Assembly (NCBI RefSeq): GCF_004798965.1
Contig: NZ_SDSD01000008.1
Location: 62,001 to 126,000 of the forward strand
DNA from: Onishia niordana
Lineage (GTDB): Bacteria > Pseudomonadota > Gammaproteobacteria > Pseudomonadales > Halomonadaceae
Length of the DNA stretch: 64,000 nt
Direction of reading: 5' to 3'
Positions 27,097 to 35,392 of the stretch are shown here, piece after piece. A program made the position numbers and the translations under genes. Numbering within the stretch: position 1 is the first letter of the stretch; every line of letters begins with the position of its first letter. Under the pieces are notes generated by a model. It made no database searches. It had not been told where the DNA came from and worked only from the letters and a program-made list of their open reading frames with translations.

Positions 27097-28469
27097 ATCG
27101 TCACTCGCCAAAACGCCGCGTGATCACTCGCCTGCCGCGCTGGGGCCGGGTGGCGCTAGTGGGAGTGACACTGGCGCTGTTACTCGGCCTCGCCCTGCTG
27201 GCTTTTTCTCCACCGCAGACGCCATTCAACGCCTCTCCTTCCTCGAGCAAAGCGTCGAACGGCGGCTTCGCGGGCCTTGGCCGTGCCGCCGAGGGGTTCA
27301 AGGCGGCGAGGCCCGGTGAGCCGCTTACCTTCCCCACGGATCACGGTGCGCATCCTGCCTATCGCACCGAGTGGTGGTATCTCACCGCCAACCTGCGCGA
27401 CGAGGAGAACCGGCCGCTGGGCCTGCAGTGGACGCTGTTTCGTCAGGCGCTGGCGCCACCGGGAGCGAGTGAAGGCGTTCGCGAAGCAGAAAACGCCGCC
27501 GCCACTGGTACGCACAGGGGCGAAAAAACGGACGAGAACACTGGCGAAAGCAAACGCAGCAGCGTTACCAACCCTTGGATCTCTAATCAGCTATGGATGG
27601 CCCACGCCGCCGTTTCCCAGGGCGAGCAGCATGTGGTTGCCGAACGCCTGAGCCGGGGCAGCCCGCCAGGCCTAAAGGGCTCGGCGGGGGTGCGCGCCAC
27701 GCCCTTTGCAGCCTGGATCGATGACTGGCAAATGATCAGCACCGCACCCGGTACTCTCTCAAGTACTCTCCCAGGCACTATCCCAAGTACTCTCTCAAGC
27801 ACTCTCTCAAGTACTCTCTCAAGCCCGGCCGATGGTCTGAGCCAGTTAAGCGTTACCGCCACCTTGGATGACACCACCCGTTATCGGCTGACGCTGACCG
27901 CGGAGGGGCCTCTCGTCGCTCACGGCGAGGCGGGCTTCAGCCAGAAGGCCGCCGACGGCCAGGGGTCTTACTATTACAGCCAGCCCTTCTACCGGGTCGA
28001 GGGCGAGGTGACCCTTAACGGTATTGCACATCGCGTCAGCGGCCAGGCCTGGCTCGACCGGGAATGGAGCAGCCAACTGCTGGGCGAGGCTCAGCAGGGC
28101 TGGGACTGGCTGTCGCTGCATCTCACCGATGGCAGCAAGCTGATGGCCTTTCGCCTGCGCGGCGGCGCGTCACTGCAGAGCCGAGATTATGTGTCGGGCA
28201 GTCTCATCGATGCAGACGGCGACCTTACTCCTCTGGGGCCAGATGAGCTTTCACTGACCCCGCTCAGTGAAAGCTCGGTGGCCGGCAGGCGACTGCCCAC
28301 CCGCTGGCGGCTCGAGGTGCCGGGCCAGGAACTCGACCTGACGATTAGCGCCCGCCATCCCAAGCGCTGGATGACGACCCGGGTGCCCTATTGGGAAGGC
28401 GCGGTCACAGTAAGCGACGCGGACGGCCAACCACGAGGAGAAGGCTATCTGGAGATGACCGGCTACTGA
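27093..28469 (+). CDS. Lipocalin-like CrtC/AttH family protein
   Basis: About 458 residues with an N-terminal membrane anchor or signal (21-40). The AttH/CrtC (carotenoid 1,2-hydratase-like) domains are seen in FPTDHGAHPAYRTEWWYLT, PLGLQWTLFRQAL, NQLWMAHAAVS, SYYYSQPFYRVEG and AWLDREWSSQLL. The role of AttH is not settled; an envelope lipid or hydrophobic ligand is the usual guess. The ATG overlaps the permease stop (ATGA). Two low-complexity stretches interrupt the first domain, one from a 12-bp repeat that encodes SSTL units. Confidence 0.87.
   Translation: MNRHSPKRRVITRLPRWGRVALVGVTLALLLGLALLAFSPPQTPFNASPSSSKASNGGFAGLGRAAEGFKAARPGEPLTFPTDHGAHPAYRTEWWYLTANLRDEENRPLGLQWTLFRQALAPPGASEGVREAENAAATGTHRGEKTDENTGESKRSSVTNPWISNQLWMAHAAVSQGEQHVVAERLSRGSPPGLKGSAGVRATPFAAWIDDWQMISTAPGTLSSTLPGTIPSTLSSTLSSTLSSPADGLSQLSVTATLDDTTRYRLTLTAEGPLVAHGEAGFSQKAADGQGSYYYSQPFYRVEGEVTLNGIAHRVSGQAWLDREWSSQLLGEAQQGWDWLSLHLTDGSKLMAFRLRGGASLQSRDYVSGSLIDADGDLTPLGPDELSLTPLSESSVAGRRLPTRWRLEVPGQELDLTISARHPKRWMTTRVPYWEGAVTVSDADGQPRGEGYLEMTGY
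27751..27822 (+). repeat. 12-bp tandem repeat (x6) inside the AttH-like gene
   Basis: Six 12-bp units based on gtactctctcaa with one to four differences encode a run of S-S-T-L. The unit length keeps the frame. Confidence 0.95.
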
Positions 28470-28645
28470 ACCGCAGGCGCCGATGTCAGGACATGTACAG
28501 CGCACTATCGCGTCATCTGCTCCTCTCGTTTGGCCATCGTTGCACCAGATCGCGTTCATCTCGCTACCCACCCTCACAAATCACTGGACAGGCCGCCAAC
28601 AACTTCTACATTAATTGTACAACCCTTATTATGGAGTGTTCCCCC

Positions 28646-28993
28646 ATGGTCGCCGACGACTATCCTGTGCCCGAGACTCAGTTCACGCTCACAAGTCTTG
28701 CCCATGCGCTTGATCAGGGCATGTCACCGATCGTCGAGGTCAAGTCCATGGATGGCATCTACTCGGTGCGATTACATCACGCAAGCGGCATGTCGAGCCT
28801 GGTCGACGAATCGGGCAGTGTCTGCACCTTCAAGGGCACCGGCGAAATTCGTGACCTGATGGGCTCGCTGGGCCTCACTCACGGTGTACTGACCTGGGAT
28901 GATCAATGTGGTGACGAGATGATCGGCGTGCCCAGCAAGCCGATCAGTGCCGAGGAAATGCTCACCTACGGCACCCGTATCGCTTTTCGATGA
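28646..28993 (+). CDS. Small hypothetical protein, DUF6482-like
   Basis: A 115-residue cytoplasmic protein. The pattern VEVKSMDGIYSVRLHHASG, then an SVCTFKGTGEIRDLMGSLGL stretch and a late DDQCGDEMIG motif resemble small DUF6482 proteins of Pseudomonas and Halomonas, from memory only. Function unknown. GGAG lies 9 bases ahead of the ATG at 28646; an ATG at 28631 has no ribosome site. It is a single gene ended by a terminator. Confidence 0.65.
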   Translation: MVADDYPVPETQFTLTSLAHALDQGMSPIVEVKSMDGIYSVRLHHASGMSSLVDESGSVCTFKGTGEIRDLMGSLGLTHGVLTWDDQCGDEMIGVPSKPISAEEMLTYGTRIAFR

Positions 28994-29114
28994 GCCCCTT
29001 TCGATAACCGAGTGACGCGGACTCCACGATAAACCGGGCCTGTCCACTGGGGTCCAATGCACGCGCCTTGCGAGGTACCTCTTTCGAACAAGGCCCGACA
29101 GACAAGCGCTGATA

Positions 29115-29144
29115 CAAAAAAAGACCGCCCGAAGGCGGTCTTTT
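29115..29144. terminator. Bidirectional terminator between convergent genes
   Basis: Stem AAGACCGCC / GGCGGTCTT with loop cgaa is flanked by A7 and T4. It serves the DUF6482-like gene on plus and the binding-protein gene on minus. Confidence 0.9.
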
Positions 29145-29187
29145 GCCGTTGCTAGCTTGCCCTTGCATCAGGGCCGCAGCGAAGCGA

Positions 29188-30156
29188 TCAAGACTCGAAG
29201 TCGAAGGCTTCCTGCAGGGCAGGCCAGGCCGGCTTACCGTCGACGGTGGTCACACCCTCGGCAAAGGCCTTGATGCGCTCTGGGTGCTGGACGATCCACT
29301 CAATGGCGACCTCATCCGGATCGCGTTCTTCGTAGCTGAATTCGTAGATCATCGCGCTCTGGTCATCGGCGCTGAAGGTCAGCTGATCGAGTAGGCGGGT
29401 CGCATTGGGATGAGACTCGGAATAGGGCTTGTTCAGCAGCGTACGTACATCGCTGCTGCCACCGTCCGGGCCCCACATGTCCTCGGTGTCTTCGAGATAG
29501 ACCACATCGTATTCGATGTTCATCCAGTGCGGCGTCCAGCCGGCGAAAACGATCCACTCATCATTGTTGATGGCGTTCTTGACGGCACTGAGCATGCCCG
29601 GGGTCGATGTTTCCACCGGCTTCCAGTCACCCAGTCCATAGGTGTCGTTGTCGATGGCCTCGTTGAGCGTGTCACTCATGCCGGAACCGACTTCAATAGA
29701 AAATATCTCGCGCTCGAACTTGTCGGCGAACTCGTCCTTGTCCAGGTCACCGACCTGGGTCACGCCAGCCTCGGCCACATAGCGCGGCACGGCAAAGCCG
29801 ATCAGGGCGCCATCGACGTTGTTGCCCAGGTCGACCAGGGTGTCTTTCTCCATTGAGGCGTCATACATCGGCTGCTGAGCGGGCAGCCAGCCCGCCATGA
29901 AGGCGTCGACCTCATTAAGGTTCAGTGCCTCATAGGCAATCGTCGCACCAATTTCCTGCTGGCTGGGTTCATAGCCCAGTGCCGTCAGCAGCTCGGCAGC
30001 GAGCTGGGTCTTGACCGTAACGCCCGGCCAGGACGGCGTGGCGAAGCGTATTTCGGCACTCTCATCGGCACTGGCGAGAGCCGGCAGCAGGGCCAGCGGG
30101 AGGGCCACCAGGCCGCTTGTAAGAATGCGAGACATGGGACGGTTAGCGTTATTCAA
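29188..30156 (-). CDS. Orphan glycine betaine-type substrate-binding protein (ProX/CaiX-like)
   Basis: A 322-residue periplasmic binding protein of the ProX/OpuAC family for quaternary ammonium compounds. It has a signal peptide (LALLPALASAD), TPSWPGVTVK at the start of the mature domain, the DAFMAGWLPAQ motif and AGWTPHWM, whose aromatic residues form cation-pi boxes in relatives. It starts with TTG at 30156, 7 bases after AAGGA; an ATG at 30135 has no ribosome site. No ATPase or permease is adjacent, as for orphan proteins CaiX and BetX that share CbcWV in Pseudomonas. It is a paralogue of the protein at 56803. Confidence 0.88.
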   Translation of the reverse strand: MNNANRPMSRILTSGLVALPLALLPALASADESAEIRFATPSWPGVTVKTQLAAELLTALGYEPSQQEIGATIAYEALNLNEVDAFMAGWLPAQQPMYDASMEKDTLVDLGNNVDGALIGFAVPRYVAEAGVTQVGDLDKDEFADKFEREIFSIEVGSGMSDTLNEAIDNDTYGLGDWKPVETSTPGMLSAVKNAINNDEWIVFAGWTPHWMNIEYDVVYLEDTEDMWGPDGGSSDVRTLLNKPYSESHPNATRLLDQLTFSADDQSAMIYEFSYEERDPDEVAIEWIVQHPERIKAFAEGVTTVDGKPAWPALQEAFDFES

Positions 30157-30224
30157 AGAACGATCCTTGGCAGGTCATGCCATGAATGGGGTCGCAGAAA
30201 CCCTACTCCTATCTACCGTTGGTC

Positions 30225-30256
30225 GCAAAAAAGCCCCGCATGGCGGGGCTTTTTTG
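30225..30256. terminator. Rho-independent terminator after gloA
   Basis: Stem AAAAAGCCCCGC / GCGGGGCTTTTT with loop atg; T-tract in both directions. It separates gloA from the downstream minus-strand binding-protein gene. Confidence 0.93.
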
Positions 30257-30314
30257 CAACTTGCGGCACGGCCGTGCTTACCTCGCCGCCTCAATCGCCA
30301 GTTCAGTCAGTATT

Positions 30315-30848
30315 TCAGTCACCAATGTTTGCCAGGCGGGCGGCCTCGACGATCTCGATCCAGTAGCCGTCGACGTCCTTGACGAAGACCACGTCTTTCA
30401 TCTTGCCCTGATCGGCGCGCTTGATGAACTCGACCTCGTTGGCATCGAACCACTCAACGGCGGCATCCAGATCCGGTACCGAGAAGCAGATATGGCCAAA
30501 GCCCTGCGGCTCGGCGTTACCATCGTGGTAGGAGAAATCTTCCTGGTCTTCGGTGCCCCAGTTGTGGGTCAGCTCGAGCAGGCCCTTCTGGCTGAAGGTC
30601 CAGACGGTGCGCTCGCCGCTGTCTTCAGGCACCTGATCGCCGTCCTCAAGACGCGCCAGAAAATATAGCGAGAAGCCGAGCTCCTCGAAGTCCAGCTTGC
30701 GCAGCACCCGCATGCCAAACACGCGGGTATAGAAGGCCAGCGACTTGGCCGGGTCCTTGACCCGCACCATGGTGTGGTTGAGGCGAAAGCCCTGGGACTC
30801 GGCGGTGGGGGCCTGAACGCCCGGATGCTGCTCTCCGGTAAAACTCAT
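30315..30848 (-). CDS. gloA: Lactoylglutathione lyase (glyoxalase I)
   Basis: A 177-residue glyoxalase I, which converts the methylglyoxal-glutathione hemithioacetal to S-lactoylglutathione. The VOC fold and metal ligands are visible: His in LNHTMVRVKDP, Glu in LLELTHNWG, His in GFGHICFSV and Glu in GYWIEIVE. The length and N-terminal extension fit the longer, zinc-dependent type found in pseudomonads and eukaryotes rather than the 135-residue E. coli nickel type. AGGGAGATCCC precedes the start. Confidence 0.95.
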   Translation of the reverse strand: MSFTGEQHPGVQAPTAESQGFRLNHTMVRVKDPAKSLAFYTRVFGMRVLRKLDFEELGFSLYFLARLEDGDQVPEDSGERTVWTFSQKGLLELTHNWGTEDQEDFSYHDGNAEPQGFGHICFSVPDLDAAVEWFDANEVEFIKRADQGKMKDVVFVKDVDGYWIEIVEAARLANIGD

Positions 30849-30991
30849 GGGATCTCCCTTACAGTCGAAAGCGGTGTGCTATGGTCAAGGAGATGCGCCT
30901 TGACGCTACGCTTTTCAAGCCTTGGCCAAGCATCGGGGCATAGCATGAAGGATGCCGCGTCCGATTTAACGCTTATTGAAGAGCCAATCCC

Positions 30992-31507
30992 GTGCCCGAG
31001 AATACTGTCACTGCCCTCGCTCGCGCCCCCTCATGCCGACTGACCTTGCCCTGGCGGTATGGGGTTCTGCTGATGGTACTGACGCTGGTAACCGGCTGCG
31101 CCGGGCCAAGGCTCGCAACCAATGATCGTGACGCCGGGCTCTCCATCGAACGCTTGCTGGTACTCGAGCAGGCCCGCGACGCCCTCGGCACCCCCTATCG
31201 CTGGGGCGGGGCTTCTTCAGGCGGGCTCGACTGTTCGGGGCTGGTACTGGTCAGCTACCGCGCCGCGGGGCTACAGGTGCCGCGTACCGCCAACAAGCAA
31301 TACCAGGCACTGCCTGCCATCGATGCCGCGCGCCCGGGAGACCTGTTGTTCTTCGGCCGCGGCAGTCGCGCAAGCCATGTGGGTATCTATGCCGGCGACG
31401 GCCAGATGATTCATGCACCGGGCCGCGGCCGGAACGTCACCACGACCTCGCTCAACCTGGACTACTGGCAAAAACGCTTCCTGGGCGCTGCCGCACCGGC
31501 CCCTTAG
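30992..31507 (+). CDS. NlpC/P60 family lipoprotein (peptidoglycan endopeptidase)
   Basis: A 171-residue outer-envelope lipoprotein of the Spr/MepS-NlpC type that cleaves peptide cross-links in peptidoglycan. The N-terminus has a signal with lipobox LVTGC. The papain-like triad is seen as Cys in GGLDCSGLV, His in SHVGIY and His in MIHAPG. It begins with GTG at 30992, with gaagagcc upstream. The N-terminal 25 residues before the hydrophobic core are longer than usual, so the true start may be further in. Confidence 0.9.
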   Translation: MPENTVTALARAPSCRLTLPWRYGVLLMVLTLVTGCAGPRLATNDRDAGLSIERLLVLEQARDALGTPYRWGGASSGGLDCSGLVLVSYRAAGLQVPRTANKQYQALPAIDAARPGDLLFFGRGSRASHVGIYAGDGQMIHAPGRGRNVTTTSLNLDYWQKRFLGAAAPAP

Positions 31508-31662
31508 CAAGCCGACTGCGGCACTTCACCAACCACATTTAGCTTTTTGACAATATGCTTATGGGAAATCGGCTTATCGGAGGCCTTGTTTCCTGGCCTC
31601 ATCGTCCTGATATAAGGGACAAGGCAACACGTGATGATCATCCGACTTCTTAGGAGGACAGC

Positions 31663-32301
31663 ATGGCTCTGCAACTTGGCGATATCGTTCCAGACTTCAC
31701 GCAAGACAGCACCGACGGTCCGATCAACTTCCACGAGTGGGCCGGCGACGGCTGGGTAATTCTGTTCTCGCACCCCAAGGATTTCACCCCGGTCTGCACC
31801 ACTGAGCTGGGCGAAGTCTCGCGCCTCAAGCCCGAATTCGACAAGCGCAACACCAAGGCCATCGGCCTTTCGGTAGACCCGCTTGAAGATCACAAGGCCT
31901 GGGTCGGTGACATCCAGGAAACCCAGGGCCAGGCGCTGAACTTCCCGCTGCTGGCCGATGCCGACCGCAAGGTCAGCGACCTGTATGGCATGATCCATCC
32001 CAATGCCAACGACACCCTGACCGTGCGCAGTGTCTTCATTATCGACCCCAACAAGAAGCTGCGCCTGACCCTTACCTATCCGGCCAGCACCGGGCGCAAC
32101 TTCAACGAGATCCTCAGGGTGCTCGACAGCCTGCAGCTCACCGATGGCTACAAGGTGGCCACACCGGTCAACTGGTGTGACGGCGATGACTGCATCATCG
32201 TCCCCGCGATCAGCAATGAAGAAGCCAAGACGCTCTTTCCGCAGGGCTGGGACGAGCAAAAACCCTACCTGCGCGTCACCAAACAGCCCAACAAGGGCTG
32301 A
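31663..32301 (+). CDS. 1-Cys peroxiredoxin (Prx6 type)
   Basis: A 212-residue AhpC/TSA family peroxidase of the Prx6 subgroup, reducing H2O2 and organic peroxides. The peroxidatic cysteine is in DFTPVCTTELG. The length and the C-terminal domain (NWCDGDDCIIVPAIS, FPQGW) are typical of Prx6. Further cysteines are present in that domain, so a resolving cysteine cannot be excluded. TTAGGAGG gives a strong ribosome site. Confidence 0.93.
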   Translation: MALQLGDIVPDFTQDSTDGPINFHEWAGDGWVILFSHPKDFTPVCTTELGEVSRLKPEFDKRNTKAIGLSVDPLEDHKAWVGDIQETQGQALNFPLLADADRKVSDLYGMIHPNANDTLTVRSVFIIDPNKKLRLTLTYPASTGRNFNEILRVLDSLQLTDGYKVATPVNWCDGDDCIIVPAISNEEAKTLFPQGWDEQKPYLRVTKQPNKG

Positions 32302-32361
32302 GAAAGGCGCCGGGCGCGTCGAGACACGTCGCCCGGTTGCTGGAAACCTTGAGCTTGATGC

Positions 32362-32403
32362 CAACAACAGACCGCCGCCCCTCGGGGTGGCGGTCTGTTG
32401 TTG
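32362..32403 (+). terminator. Long perfect hairpin after the peroxiredoxin gene
   Basis: A 15-bp perfect stem CAACAACAGACCGCC / GGCGGTCTGTTGTTG closes a GC-rich loop. The T-tract is weak, but it lies 60 bp after the stop and before a new operon. Confidence 0.75.
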
Positions 32404-32509
32404 TCGATAACGTTATCGGCTTGCCTCATTTTCAAAAGGTCTGGCGTTTTTAAGCCAGCGTTAATCTAGCCCGCCCACACTATCAGGGAAGCTCATGGAG
32501 GCGACCCTG

Positions 32510-33226
32510 ATGCCCTATTCCGATGCCCAGCCCGACACCCTGTTCGGGGCAGCACGACAAAGCCCGCTCCCCCGCCTGATCGCGGTCGAGCGGCCACTGG
32601 ATGCCGCCAGCCTCGAGGCAGCAGCGCCGCTTACCTGGCATATTGCCGAGAATCGGTTTCAGCAGTCGGCACTGGAAACCCTGATCCGCGAGCGTTTCGC
32701 CTGCGACCACGGCGCCCAAGTCAGCCACTTCCTGACCCGCCTGCTGGGACTCTGGCAGAACGACCTTCCCCAGGCAGCCGTCGGCGTCCAATGTGCCGCA
32801 GAGGGTCATCTGTTCCTCGAGACTTATCTCGATGCGTCCATCGAGTCAGCGCTGGCGGCGTCTTTCGGTCAGCCCGCGGCGCGCGAGAGCATCGTCGAAA
32901 TCGGCAACCTGGCCTGCCGCCGCCCAGGGCTACAGCGCGCCCTGATGCTGCACCTCATCGAACAGCTTTTCCACGAGGGCTACACCTGGCTGGTGTTTAC
33001 CGCCACACCGGCGGTGCGCAACGGTTTTCGTCGCCTGGGCCTGTCGGCAAGCCCCCTGGCGCTTGCCGACCCTGCGCGCCTGTCGGCACAAAGTCGCGAG
33101 GCCTGGGGCCGCTATTATGACCTGGCACCTTGGGTGATGGGCGGTTCGCTGGCGCTTGCCTATGCCAACCTCAAGGCCCAGGGCATGTTGCCGACCCGCC
33201 AGCGGGAGGGCATCCATGTCTGCTGA
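32510..33226 (+). CDS. Thermostable hemolysin family protein
   Basis: A 238-residue protein of the thermostable-hemolysin family (named after Vibrio delta-VPH). Family-like segments are RERFACDHGAQVSHFLTRLL, LFLETYLD, IVEIGNLACRR, VFTATPAVRNGFRRLGL and WGRYYDLAPWVMGG. The pattern recalls GNAT-type acyltransferases more than a pore-forming toxin (my inference), and there is no signal peptide. GGAGG lies 7 bases before ATG 32510; an ATG at 32495 is possible. It overlaps the AMP-ligase gene by 11 bp and begins a seven-gene run. Confidence 0.85.
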   Translation: MPYSDAQPDTLFGAARQSPLPRLIAVERPLDAASLEAAAPLTWHIAENRFQQSALETLIRERFACDHGAQVSHFLTRLLGLWQNDLPQAAVGVQCAAEGHLFLETYLDASIESALAASFGQPAARESIVEIGNLACRRPGLQRALMLHLIEQLFHEGYTWLVFTATPAVRNGFRRLGLSASPLALADPARLSAQSREAWGRYYDLAPWVMGGSLALAYANLKAQGMLPTRQREGIHVC

Positions 33227-34703
33227 GCGTCGCCGCTTCCTCGAGGCCCTGGCAGGGCATGCCCGTGCCTTCCCCGACCGGGTTGCCCTGGACGATGGCC
33301 TGGGTCGGCTGACCTACGCTGAGCTGCTCCCCGAGGTAAAACGCCGCCGTGAGCGGCTGGCGGCGCTAGGCGCCCAGCGCGTCGGCCTGGCCCTGGATAA
33401 CGGCCTCGACTGGGCGCTGTGGGATCTCGCCCTGCTCAGCGATGAGCGGGTGGCCGTCCCGGTGCCAAGCTTCTTCTCGGCATCACAGCGACAGCACCTG
33501 GTCGCAAGCGCCGGCCTGGATAGCTGGATCGGCGCCGGCTTTGAAGCGACCGCGCTCGGCTTCGCCCCTAGCGACGATAAGGCCTTCGCCTGCCGAACGT
33601 TAAGCCAGCCTCCTAAGATGCATGCGGGTACCGCCAAGATCACCTTCACCTCCGGTACCAGTGGCACCCCCAAGGGCGTCTGTCTCGATAGCGCCGCCAT
33701 GCTAGGCGTCGCCGAGAGCATCGCCACGCTCGTCGCGCCCCTCGGTATCCGTGGTCACCTGGCCGTGCTTGCGCTTTCCACCCTGCTCGAGAACATCGGC
33801 GGGCTCTATGTGCCGCTGTGGTTGGGCGCCACCTGCCACCTGCCGAGCACCGCCAAGCTGGGCTGGCAGGGCGCCAGTGGTTTCTGTCCACACACCGCCA
33901 TGGCCGTCATCGAGGCCGTGCAGCCCCAGAGCCTGATCCTGGTGCCTCAGCTCTTGCAGGCCCTGCTGACAGTCGCCCCCGCAGCGCCCCAAAGTCTGTC
34001 CTTCGTCGCGGTGGGAGGCGCCCGCCTGGCACCGGCGCTACTCACCCATGCCGAGCAGACCGGCTGGCCGGTCTTCGAAGGTTACGGGCTCTCTGAATGT
34101 GCCTCGGTGGTGAGCCTGAACCGACCCGGTGAAGCGGCTCAAGGCGTCGGCCGCCCGCTACCGCACGCGACGGTGCGTCTGTCCGACAGCGGCGAGGTCG
34201 AGATCAGCGGCGCCACCATGCTCGGCTATCTGGGCGAACCCCCGATCGGTGCCTGGCATTCAAGCGGCGATCTGGGCCGTTTCGAGGGCGATCACCTGCA
34301 TCTCGATGGTCGCCGCCGCGAGGTTTTCATTACCGCTTATGGCCGCAACGTCGACCCTCAGTGGGTAGAAGCCGAGCTCACCCTGCAACCCATGATCGCC
34401 CAGGCACTGGTGAACGGTGAGGCGCTGGATCACAACCGTGCGCTGATCGTGCCAAGGGACCCTCTGGCCGACGATGACACGCTGACGGCGGCCATCAGCG
34501 CGGCCAATGCCCGGCTGCCTGACTATGCACGGGTCCACGCCTGGCGGCGCGCGACGCCCTTCACGCCGGTCAATGGTCAGCTCACCGCCAATGGCCGGCT
34601 GCGCCGTACGACCTTGCTCAATATCTATCACGACTGGCTGACCGCCCAGGCGACACCCACGTCTCCTGCTTCTTTCACCTCTTCAACAGGATCCGCCTTA
34701 TGA
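33216..34703 (+). CDS. AMP-dependent synthetase/ligase
   Basis: A 495-residue ANL-superfamily enzyme that would adenylate a carboxylic acid. The P-loop is FTSGTSGTPKG, motif A5 is EGYGLSECASVVSLNRPG, and A7/A8 read SGDLGRFEGDHLHLDGRRRE and VFITAYGRNVDP. Where the C-terminal catalytic lysine (usually GKxxR) is expected I read TANGRLRR, with Arg instead of Lys. GCGGGAGGG precedes ATG 33216. Coupled to the hemolysin-family gene (11-bp overlap) and the diiron-oxygenase gene (ATGA overlap), it probably supplies an activated acyl group. Confidence 0.85.
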   Translation: MSAERRRFLEALAGHARAFPDRVALDDGLGRLTYAELLPEVKRRRERLAALGAQRVGLALDNGLDWALWDLALLSDERVAVPVPSFFSASQRQHLVASAGLDSWIGAGFEATALGFAPSDDKAFACRTLSQPPKMHAGTAKITFTSGTSGTPKGVCLDSAAMLGVAESIATLVAPLGIRGHLAVLALSTLLENIGGLYVPLWLGATCHLPSTAKLGWQGASGFCPHTAMAVIEAVQPQSLILVPQLLQALLTVAPAAPQSLSFVAVGGARLAPALLTHAEQTGWPVFEGYGLSECASVVSLNRPGEAAQGVGRPLPHATVRLSDSGEVEISGATMLGYLGEPPIGAWHSSGDLGRFEGDHLHLDGRRREVFITAYGRNVDPQWVEAELTLQPMIAQALVNGEALDHNRALIVPRDPLADDDTLTAAISAANARLPDYARVHAWRRATPFTPVNGQLTANGRLRRTTLLNIYHDWLTAQATPTSPASFTSSTGSAL

Positions 34704-35392
34704 GCGCCTACCAACACCTGCTCGACGAGACAAAAACCGAGCGCGAGGCCATGCTTTCCATCCCGCTATTGCAGCGGGCTCAGCGTGGCGAGGTCAGTCA
34801 CGCCGAATACCTGGCCTTCCTCGGCCAGGCCTATCACCACGTGCGTTTCACGGTGCCATTGATGATGGCCTGCGGGGCACGCCTGCCCGATGACAAGGGC
34901 TGGCTGCGCGAGGCGCTGGTCGAGTACATCGACGAGGAGCATGGCCACGAGCAATGGATCCTCGATGACATCCGCGCTGCAGGCGGCGACCCCGAGGCCG
35001 TGGTAGCGACCACTCCGGCGCCGGCCACCCGGCTGATGGTCGGCCATGTGCGCGACGTGATCACCCACGACAACCCGGTCGGCTTCTTCGGCATGGTGCT
35101 GGTGCTCGAGGGCACCAGTACGGCGCTTGCCACCCAGGCCGCCGAAGCGCTCCAGCAGCACCTCGGCCTGCCCAAGGAGGCCTTTCGCTACCTGCTCTCC
35201 CACGGCAGCCTGGATATCGGCCATATGGCCTTCTTCGAGTCGCTGATCGAGCGCCTTGATGAGGACGACCTGGCAGCGGTAATCGATACCGCCGCCATGG
35301 TCTACCGCCTGTACGGCGCCATGTTCCGTGGTATCGAGGCCGCCTGCAGCGGTGGCGATATCAACCGGGAGCTCGCCGATGCGCTGGCCTAA
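34700..35392 (+). CDS. Haem-oxygenase-like diiron protein (TenA/UndA-like)
   Basis: A 230-residue all-helical protein of the TenA/PqqC/HDO superfamily. Possible iron ligands are in EYIDEEHGHEQWILDDI, the central LVLEGTSTALA and SLDIGHMAFFESL, a spacing like iron-dependent oxidases such as UndA (fatty-acid decarboxylase) or SznF. No TenA thiaminase cysteine pattern is evident. With the adjacent ligase and SDR it suggests oxidation of an acyl or amino-acyl intermediate. It overlaps the SDR gene by 14 bp. Confidence 0.75.
   Translation: MSAYQHLLDETKTEREAMLSIPLLQRAQRGEVSHAEYLAFLGQAYHHVRFTVPLMMACGARLPDDKGWLREALVEYIDEEHGHEQWILDDIRAAGGDPEAVVATTPAPATRLMVGHVRDVITHDNPVGFFGMVLVLEGTSTALATQAAEALQQHLGLPKEAFRYLLSHGSLDIGHMAFFESLIERLDEDDLAAVIDTAAMVYRLYGAMFRGIEAACSGGDINRELADALA

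Noticed and set aside
27751..27822. Possible CRISPR-like repeats
   Set aside because: Units are 12 bp, directly adjacent with no spacers, and in frame within a coding region.
32510..33226. Toxin gene, as the hemolysin family name suggests
   Set aside because: There is no signal peptide or pore-forming feature, and the gene is coupled to metabolic enzymes.
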